Positions 8,802-14,244 of a stretch of DNA of 14,244 bases are shown here, in pieces. The stretch comes from Dissophora ornata (taxonomy: Eukaryota > Mortierellomycota > Mortierellomycetes > Mortierellales > Mortierellaceae), in assembly GCA_025201705.1 (NCBI GenBank), contig MU617387.1, forward strand, positions 1 through 14,244. The letters run 5' to 3'. Each line of letters starts with the position of its first letter. The first letter of the stretch is position 1. The notes beneath the pieces were generated by a model. It did not search any database. It worked only from the letters and a program-made list of their open reading frames with translations, and was not told where the DNA came from. The position numbers were made by a program, and so were the translations under genes.

Positions 8802-9437
8802 AAAAGAAAGAAACCTTGACCTTGGAAGCAGACCAATAGAGTCCTCGTCAAGATGCTCCCATGGGCCAACAAAAAAAGATGAAAGATAGCCCATTATGCC
8901 CGGCAACAGCAGCATTCCCTTTGGAAGCGAGGGCGCATCTATTGGCGCCTATTCCCCGGAATGCATAAAACAATATAAGGATCATTACTTCTTGACGAGG
9001 ACTCCAAAGTCGACGCCGTCTTCTCATTGTCCTGCCGATGCTTTGGCTTCAGCCTTTCAAACCTTTGAGTTTCAAAGAGAGCTAGCTGTTTATTAGTGCT
9101 TTTCAAGAGGCATATTTCGAGCGAGCGATTTTTTACCGAGATCGGAAAGAAGATCGGGCTCAGTGAAAATTGGTGGCACATGTTCTTGTGGTCAGCGCAA
9201 GGACTACAGATCCAAGGCAGTGTGCAGATCTGAAGCATAGGCACGTCCATCCCGCGGGTCAGGAACCAATCAGCGTGTACTGAAAGGAAAATCTAGACCA
9301 TAGATCTTTTTTTTCCATTTTGTTTTATTGCATTTTTTGTTTTTTGTCTCCTCGGAGGAAAATAAGAAATAAAAATGCCATTGACTAGAAAGGATCAATG
9401 GTGTTCACTAAGAGTTGTGTCAAGAGAAGGGACAAGA

Positions 9438-9455
9438 CCAATCGGTGCATAAAAA
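9438..9455 (+). promoter_or_regulatory. CCAAT box and TATA-like element of the 1102-aa gene
   Basis: CCAAT (9438-9442) is followed by GCATAAAAA (9447-9455), then a CT-rich, CAACAACTTC-type start region. This lies about 160 bases upstream of the leader intron donor and about 290 bases upstream of the chosen ATG. Confidence 0.5.
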
Positions 9456-9610
9456 CTAGACGCGATCCTCCCCAACTTTTTCATTCTGACCCTGCCTCAC
9501 ACAACACTCTCAACAACTTCATCTCATTACAAAAAAACCCCCCTCTCTCTCTTTCCGGACTTTTATCGTATCAGAACCAGTCTTCTTTTTTTTTTCTGAC
9601 ATTTGTCAAG

Positions 9611-9733
9611 GTAAGGGTCAATCATATCTGAACTCTTCTATTCCCCAATGACCTTTATGATTTCGACATCAAAATGTAGCTAAAAAAAAAATTAACGGTT
9701 TCCTTTGTCCCCTTATGTTTTCGCTCGCCACAG
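9611..9733 (+). other. 5'-leader intron that decides the start of the 1102-aa gene
   Basis: The donor is CAAG|GTAAGG at 9611 and the acceptor is CGCCACAG ending at 9733, with a T-rich tract before it. Splicing removes the ATG at 9650 and any upstream in-frame TTG at 9705, leaving ATG at 9744 only ten bases after the junction. Confidence 0.65.
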
Positions 9734-9743
9734 CTTTTCCGTC

Positions 9744-12700
9744 ATGCTCACTTCCTTGCCAGCCAAAGACCTCAACCTCAAGAAACCCGTCGAGGCCTTG
9801 GGCAATAATTTCGAGTTCAAAGATTCTCAAAATGGTCTCAAGAGTGTCTTTATGATTGACGGAATCCTCCGGTACAACTTTGCGTACCCACACATCTACC
9901 TTCGACCTGCCGATACCTTCAAGGCCGAGGCCCTGGACAGACAATTCCATCATCAAGGTTATATTGCGGCCGATATTGACCTCTCCGAGAACACACCAGC
10001 CTCGATCCAGATTGTCTGTGATCACCTCGTTTTGGTCGGTGGCACCACCTATGTTGGTAACGGCAAGAATCTGGAGATTCGTTGTCGTCTTTTGACGTTT
10101 GAAAAAGGTCCCGGTGCCAACGAACTGGAGAGAAGCCGGGTGACCTTTGACCTCTCGAGTGTCAACAGTCTGGTGCTCAAGGCTGAGGAAAGGGAGGATG
10201 CCAAGTATGAGGAACCCTCGGCCATGGATGCATACGCACCTGGATTAGTGCATCGGCAGATCAGGGCAGAAACGAACTTGTTCTCCCCTGATATCTACAC
10301 ACAGCAGCTTGAAGTGAAATGGCACATGGGTGCACTGAGACCGGCCAGAAGGGGAAACGACGCGCAAGTGGTCGCTAATCCTGGAAAACATGGCATCAGT
10401 GGCGGCAACTTTACCTTGATTGCCAACAAGATCGATTCTAAAATGCTGAACTCTGCCTACCCTCCGATTTTCGTGAGATCCAATGGTAGCGCTGGAGGTC
10501 CAGGTCAACCAGGAGGCAATGGATCCAATGGTGGAGACGGTCTAGTATATAACTATCCCCGCGACGGTGACGGCATGAAGTTCCCATTCGAGGCCGTTGT
10601 GGAAAACATGAAAGGCCTTTGTGACCTTTACGATGGAGGCGTCGGAGGTGAGGGTGGCCATGGTGGCCCCGGTGGCCGAGGAGGGAGCGGTGGAAACGTC
10701 ATGGTGATCTGTAGCACTGAAGCCGATATCGAAAAGAAACTGGTATCAGGCGAGTTGACTGCAGGAGTAGATGGACCTAAAGCCGAGAATGGAAACCCTG
10801 GTAAAAGAGGAACAAAGAGTAGGGTAGAGTTCTATCGTCATTCTCACTGGAACTATGTGTATGACCGACTCGCTGATGACGATATCTTCAAGTCTCGAGC
10901 CATGTACGAATGCAATGACGGCGAATATCCGGGAATCTTCCCATATGAAAATACCCAGCCACGTCCTATTCTTGATCAAGAGCAGCTCTGGGGCCTCCTC
11001 AGAGACAAAGGACTCCAACCCATTGGAGTGAACGGCACAGAGAGATGCACTTCAAAAGAAGGAGAGCAGTTTCTCGCGAATCTGCCAGTCAACGCCAATT
11101 TCCTTGGACTGCTCATCCAGCGGCTCAACTTTGAGCATTTTGTTTTGTTCACCAGCCAAGGTACTCCCGCTCAATTGGACTCGGTTGCCTGGCTGAAAAC
11201 CGGGCGAGAGGCCTTTATGGAAACTTTTGACTGGCTGGCGACCGTCCTGGCACCAGTCGATTCTGTCAAAGACAAGGCCAAAGAAGTCGAACGCAGCGCC
11301 ATGGAAGTCCACCTCCAAACCGAGTTTGGGTTCCTGTGTCAAAAAGTGGGCGCGCCGTCTTTCTCTGATGCTTTCCAAAACTCTGTTAATTTTGTTCCTT
11401 GGGTACCCAACAAGGCTGCCTATGATACCATCCGAAAGGATTACCGGCACGTCGAGTCGACTTACCATGGGATCCGGTCCATACTGGAGGATACACAAAA
11501 GGATCGTAAGTCGGCTCAGATGCTTATTGACGAGGCTCGCAGGTCCATTGGTCATTCGATCGGATTGATCAGCAAAGAGGAGACTGCTATCAAGGATGCC
11601 GAGATCGAGTTCGACCGTTCAGAGATAGCGCTCCAGAAGGAACTCTATCAGTTTATGAAGGACATGGAACAATTCAAAGATGTATTAGAGAAATATGTCC
11701 AGTGCAATGTGGAGAGTATTTTTGAGTCACTCTCCACAGTTCTGATGTTCGGAAATGGCAAATCCGCAGCATCTGTGGTTGGTTCAGCTATTTCGCTTGG
11801 ACTGGGCGCCAAAAGGTCCTACGATCAGTCGTACAAAATGATTGGCGATATCAAAAAGGAGTATCTCTACGGCAGGATGAGCTACATGACAAGACAAGAT
11901 GATAATCTAAGGAAGGAGATTCAAAAGTCGATCGCCGAGATTTCAAAGGACGGTTCTATGGACGAGTACCGCCAAAAGATTGTTGCCGACAAAGCTGATT
12001 TTGAGGAGATGTGCAAGGGAATCATGAAGGCCATCGGTATTGATTCTCGCAATGCAGTTCAAGCCAGTTTCCGAAATGTGATCAAGGCAATCGATCGCAA
12101 GAACAAGGCCATGACAGATTACAACCAGGCCTTTGTCAGGATTGCAGAGCAGCAAATTGTCATTGCCGGGTTGGAGCAGACTATCAAAAAGGGTTCGTCG
12201 GCCAACTTGTCTGACGATGAAGTTCAGATCCTTGATCAGTTCTCGACTCGGATTTATCATGACATGGCTCGGCTTGCGTTGTGGGCTGTCTACAGTCGCG
12301 CGCGAGCTTACAACTGCATCTCCTTCCGGCCAACTCGAATCTACGATCACTTGGCAGACCTGCATTCATTTTCCAGCGTGACCTCTGAGGTGCTAGATGA
12401 ACTGGACGCCATCCTTCACGGGGAGGTTGTGGCTGTGTTTGCTGATTGGAGTTTGAATCCAGCCATCCGAACAAAGGTCTCCTTGGTTCTGACTGACGAC
12501 AAGAACCCCTTCTTGATGGAGGGACTTCGAAGTTCACGGTCACTCGAGGTTGATATCGATCATAGCTTTTTCTTTGCGCAGGCTGAAAAGTTCAAGGATG
12601 TGAAGTCGTTTGACTTTAGGATGTACAGTATGGCTGTTTATTTCTATGGCGCGAAATCAGAGACCCGGGTCGAAAAGTCTTCAGTAGAGGAACCCAAGAC

Positions 12701-13052
12701 CGAAGACATCTCACTTCACATTATCAGCCATGGCACATTCCGATACCGGTACCCGCCTGCTGGAGGATCGTCGACGAACTTTGTGGAAACGTCGTTTGAG
12801 TTTGCTCGGTCTTCTGCTGCATTCAACTACGCCTATAACCCGACCAGCGGCGCTTATTCGACCAAGTCGCGTTTGCTCAGTCATGAGAAACTGGCGCTGG
12901 ATGTGGATGGTCAGTCTGGAGATGGGCACAAGCCGCTGCCGTTGCAGTCTCCAATGGGCGTCTGGAGTATCTCGCCGGCCCACGATGATATCGACATCAG
13001 TGATGTCCACAAGGTTGTCATCGAGTTTGACTTGTCGTACCGAGTTGTGTGA
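9744..13052 (+). CDS. 1102-aa multidomain protein, possibly a toxin-complex-like pore former
   Basis: The frame is intronless from ATG 9744, the first ATG after the leader intron, to TGA. Domains, approximate residues: a beta-rich N-terminal region (1-240); Gly-rich collagen-like tracts at 248-266 (GSAGGPGQPGGNGSNGG), 297-318 (GGVGGEGGHGGPGGRGG) and 341-356; a mixed region (360-560); a long helical, coiled-coil-prone stretch (565-817) interrupted by a hydrophobic hairpin-like segment at about 655-689 (SAASVVGSAISLGLGA); and a beta-rich C-terminus (893-1102) ending GVWSISPAHDDIDISDVHKV. A long helical bundle with a hydrophobic hairpin is a design seen in alpha pore-forming toxins. The C-terminal W...DISDV...Y pattern faintly recalls the C-terminal region of TcA subunits. 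This is resemblance only; a structural or adhesive protein is also possible. No signal peptide is evident. It is divergent from the 674-aa gene. Intact, with no frameshift or stop. Confidence 0.8.
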   Translation: MLTSLPAKDLNLKKPVEALGNNFEFKDSQNGLKSVFMIDGILRYNFAYPHIYLRPADTFKAEALDRQFHHQGYIAADIDLSENTPASIQIVCDHLVLVGGTTYVGNGKNLEIRCRLLTFEKGPGANELERSRVTFDLSSVNSLVLKAEEREDAKYEEPSAMDAYAPGLVHRQIRAETNLFSPDIYTQQLEVKWHMGALRPARRGNDAQVVANPGKHGISGGNFTLIANKIDSKMLNSAYPPIFVRSNGSAGGPGQPGGNGSNGGDGLVYNYPRDGDGMKFPFEAVVENMKGLCDLYDGGVGGEGGHGGPGGRGGSGGNVMVICSTEADIEKKLVSGELTAGVDGPKAENGNPGKRGTKSRVEFYRHSHWNYVYDRLADDDIFKSRAMYECNDGEYPGIFPYENTQPRPILDQEQLWGLLRDKGLQPIGVNGTERCTSKEGEQFLANLPVNANFLGLLIQRLNFEHFVLFTSQGTPAQLDSVAWLKTGREAFMETFDWLATVLAPVDSVKDKAKEVERSAMEVHLQTEFGFLCQKVGAPSFSDAFQNSVNFVPWVPNKAAYDTIRKDYRHVESTYHGIRSILEDTQKDRKSAQMLIDEARRSIGHSIGLISKEETAIKDAEIEFDRSEIALQKELYQFMKDMEQFKDVLEKYVQCNVESIFESLSTVLMFGNGKSAASVVGSAISLGLGAKRSYDQSYKMIGDIKKEYLYGRMSYMTRQDDNLRKEIQKSIAEISKDGSMDEYRQKIVADKADFEEMCKGIMKAIGIDSRNAVQASFRNVIKAIDRKNKAMTDYNQAFVRIAEQQIVIAGLEQTIKKGSSANLSDDEVQILDQFSTRIYHDMARLALWAVYSRARAYNCISFRPTRIYDHLADLHSFSSVTSEVLDELDAILHGEVVAVFADWSLNPAIRTKVSLVLTDDKNPFLMEGLRSSRSLEVDIDHSFFFAQAEKFKDVKSFDFRMYSMAVYFYGAKSETRVEKSSVEEPKTEDISLHIISHGTFRYRYPPAGGSSTNFVETSFEFARSSAAFNYAYNPTSGAYSTKSRLLSHEKLALDVDGQSGDGHKPLPLQSPMGVWSISPAHDDIDISDVHKVVIEFDLSYRVV

Positions 13053-13105
13053 TCTCTGCTATATGAATAAATGCCAGTACTTTGTCGTACCGAGTTGTGT
13101 GATCT
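13032..13105. repeat. 50-bp-period duplication of the gene's last codons and stop
   Basis: The 24-mer at 13032-13055, which covers the last codons and the TGA, recurs exactly at 13082-13105. Similarity continues into both flanks (CTG/TTG then ATATGAA), giving about 37 bp. The second copy is untranslated. Confidence 0.85.
13066..13071 (+). promoter_or_regulatory. Polyadenylation signal AATAAA of the 1102-aa gene
   Basis: The exact hexamer lies 14 bases after the stop, between the two copies of the short duplication. No equally good signal follows before the opposing Fanzor-like remnant. Confidence 0.5.
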
Positions 13106-13185
13106 TTGATATGAACAATGTAGCCCAGGGATCTAGCCTAGAGAGAGGCAGTTAATTGTAGAGAGGCGATATTAGTCCTAATGTT

Positions 13186-13695
13186 TGATAAGTAGACCGT
13201 GGGGTCGCGAAGACACAAAAATGCTCTCTCACCTTTTGAACAAACTACGATTGAAATGGCTCGTGCAGAGAAGACAGTCTGGTCTTTGTAGAAAACTTTC
13301 CAAGACCCACACCGATCACAACTTTGTTACTGTCTTTTCTCTTGGCGCCAATCGATCCTCCAACTAGCTTGAAGAGACGGTTGGCAATCTGCAAGTACTC
13401 CTCATCTCGTGCCTTTCTCGCGTTCCATCGGTGTTTCTTGAGGACCATGTTGCTGTTGTAGAAGGAGTCGAGGTGCGCCTCAACATCTTTGAGCTTTCCA
13501 ACGTATTCTTTAATGCTTGCTTCAGGGCCGCGAAGGTGGGGCAAATTGGTCTCGATGCTGCTGATAGATGCTGAATTGTAGATTGCCTTATCCTTCCTTT
13601 GCTCCATCCAGCGTCGAAGTTTCAATGTGGGCTGATACACCGCCTTCTGCTTGACAGCCAGGTTGTAAAACCTGGTGGCCACCTTCTCTTCAGAC
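13186..13695 (-). pseudogene. Fanzor/TnpB-like nuclease gene, middle part (split, truncated)
   Basis: The frame enters from the MITE at 13695 and continues the N-terminal part in register after one copy of CTTCAGAC. It reads EKVATRFYNLAVKQKAVYQP, then KKHRWNARKARDEEYLQIAN, VGGSIGAKR, IGVGLGKFSTKTRLSSLHEP and a TAG at 13247-13245. Translation past the stop gives FVQKVREHF, so the TAG looks like a nonsense change; a GTGAGA splice donor follows directly after FVQK. The expected C-terminal zinc ribbon and final catalytic Asp of this family are absent: the 1102-aa gene's 3' end lies only about 130-190 bases further on. The gene is therefore doubly dead here, split by the MITE and truncated at its 3' end. 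Confidence 0.55.
13688..13695. repeat. Inner target-site duplication, copy at right end of cargo (CTTCAGAC)
   Basis: Identical to 2353-2360 and directly abutting the left TIR of MITE copy 2 at 13696. Together the two copies show that the MITE once sat inside one continuous Fanzor-like gene. Confidence 0.85.
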
Positions 13696-13955
13696 CAGTG
13701 ATTATAACCGGTCAAAAGTTAACCATGGTTAAGACCAAATCCAACGTTGGTTAACTTGACCGACATATTTATTTGACCGACGGTTAACCGTCAGTGGTTA
13801 ACTTATTCGGTCAATCACGGGATACCGGTTCACCAGTCAACTGTGCGTCTCTCTCTCTCTCTCCGTTGTTGCCGCCGGTGAACCGGTGAAGTTAACCAGT
13901 GAAGTTAAGCCACATGGAAACTATAAGTCAACCAGCTAAGTTATTTTGACCGCTG
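13696..13955. mobile_element. hAT-type MITE, copy 2 (260 bp, right TIR damaged)
   Basis: Same orientation as copy 1 and identical to it for roughly the first 65 bases. It has the same GACGGTTAACCGTC palindrome (13779-13792) and a slightly longer CT microsatellite, but lacks the ~29 bp present in copy 1. The right end reads TTTTGACCG then CTG: ten bases of the TIR (GTTAAAATCA) are missing, yet the terminal CTG and the adjoining 8-bp duplication CTCACATC are intact. Thus the right end was a true MITE end before the deletion. Confidence 0.85.
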
Positions 13956-13963
13956 CTCACATC
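13956..13963. repeat. Outer target-site duplication, right copy (CTCACATC)
   Basis: Identical to 2047-2054. The host reading frame resumes immediately after it. Confidence 0.85.
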
Positions 13964-14069
13964 CATTCTCGACCATCTGGGCCAATCCATCCGAGTGCTT
14001 GAGCGGCTCTGTGAATCCGTTGAGCAGGAACGAGGCGCGGGAACTGAGACACGAAATCAGGAAGAATAG
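13964..14069 (+). pseudogene. Host small ORF, 3' part
   Basis: Read in the frame set by 1993-2054 with one copy of the duplication, this segment gives ILDHLGQSIRVLERLCESVE followed by a short charged tail and TAG at 14067-14069. The leucine spacing suggests an amphipathic helix or short coiled coil. There is no ATG-led frame of this register here by itself, which supports its being the tail of the broken ORF. Product unknown. Confidence 0.6.
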
Positions 14070-14155
14070 ACTCCAATCACTGATTTGGCGGCTCTTGATC
14101 ATTAGCGCCGAGATCACCCATCTCTTCCAAGAACGCTGACCGCAATAAGGGTGAA

Positions 14156-14173
14156 AAAATAATAATAATAACA
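14156..14173. repeat. AAT microsatellite
   Basis: Four to five AAT/ATA units follow a short A run. The remaining sequence to the end of the window shows no gene I can support. Confidence 0.7.
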
Positions 14174-14244
14174 ATCGATGCTAGTAGACAAGGGCGTCCA
14201 TGAATCAAGACCTTGATGTCAGCCTTGGAGCGTTTCTCGTCAGT

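Larger units (their letters stand above)
8232..9437. other. Divergent intergenic region between the two large cargo genes
   Basis: No credible gene is present. The region holds three degenerate 31-bp repeats ending GATCTAGAC at about 135-bp spacing, a T10A10 palindrome, and CCAAT boxes at 8379-8383, 8833-8837 and 9266-9270. Two short open frames (8565-8819 and 8896-9096, plus strand) share phrases such as HxPxDALAS and RLHxxGxxLDLD. They look like decayed coding repeats rather than genes, since one runs through the homopolymer tract. Confidence 0.5.
2055..13955. mobile_element. 11.9-kb insertion: MITE - circularly permuted cargo - MITE
   Basis: The segment starts with a hAT-type MITE, ends with a second direct copy of it and is bounded by the 8-bp repeat CTCACATC. 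Between the MITEs, the cargo (2353-13695) starts and ends with another 8-mer, CTTCAGAC. The cargo carries a Fanzor-like gene split so that its N-terminal part is at the left and its middle part at the right, both on the minus strand. It also carries a dead MULE, a gene fragment and two large intact divergent genes. The outer pair matches a MITE insertion into the host ORF and the inner pair matches a MITE insertion into the Fanzor-like gene. Recombination between a circular or tandem DNA and the resident MITE explains both pairs together; this mechanism is inferred. Confidence 0.75.

Noticed and set aside
8565..9096. Short plus-strand ORFs of 84 and 66 codons
   Set aside because: The first runs through the T10A10 tract. 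Shared phrases suggest a decayed repeat, not an expressed gene.
9705..9743. Upstream extension of the 1102-aa protein from position 9705
   Set aside because: The codon there is TTG, and the segment to 9733 lies in a clear GT-AG leader intron; ATG 9744 is the better start.
2055..13955. LTR retrotransposon, because ~260-300 bp direct repeats flank an internal coding region
   Set aside because: The repeats have inverted termini (CAGTG...CACTG) and 8-bp duplications. There is no primer-binding site, polypurine tract or gag-pol, and the inner flanks form their own duplication pair.
2055..13955. Plain composite transposition of two MITEs that happened to flank the genes
   Set aside because: Not excluded, but alone it does not explain why both inner flanks are the same 8-mer inside one gene whose parts are in permuted order. 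It would still need a circular or tandem source.

Overview
The window looks like a fungal nuclear locus, most likely from the Mortierellomycotina/Mucoromycota. The signs are spliceosomal GT-AG introns of about 70-110 bases, AATAAA signals, TATA boxes, and transposon and gene fragments that resemble families I associate with Mortierella-like fungi. The taxon is inferred from recalled family resemblance, not from a search.

Layout: 1-1992 is mostly non-coding and holds a 185-bp pogo/Fot1-type MITE (792-976). A small host ORF starts at 1993 and is broken at 2054. From 2055 to 13955 lies an 11.9-kb insertion with a direct-orientation hAT-type MITE at each end (2055-2352 and 13696-13955). The host ORF resumes in frame at 13964 and ends at 14069.

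Inside the insertion, left to right: the N-terminal part of a Fanzor/TnpB-like nuclease gene (minus, 3459-2353); a decayed MULE transposase gene (plus, 3595-5610); a decayed N-terminal gene fragment (minus, 5914-5651); an intact 674-aa gene of unknown function (minus, 8082-6058); a 1.66-kb divergent intergenic region with degenerate ~135-bp repeats; an intact 1102-aa multidomain gene (plus, 9744-13052); and the middle part of the same Fanzor-like gene (minus, 13695-13245).

The key observation is a nested pair of 8-bp duplications. CTCACATC flanks the whole insertion on the outside, and CTTCAGAC flanks the cargo on the inside, next to each MITE. Deleting everything between the outer copies restores the host ORF. 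Joining the two inner copies restores the Fanzor-like reading frame. This is the pattern expected if a circular (or tandemly repeated) DNA, with one MITE inside its Fanzor-like gene, entered the chromosome by recombination with a resident MITE in the host ORF (Campbell-type integration). The cargo is therefore circularly permuted relative to its source.

The two intact cargo genes are divergent, have no introns in their coding sequence and have their own TATA-like elements. The 1102-aa product combines a beta-rich N-terminus, collagen-like Gly-rich tracts, a long helical region with a hydrophobic hairpin and a beta-rich C-terminus. This resembles a pore-forming, toxin-complex-like design, but only weakly. 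The 674-aa partner is unrecognised.
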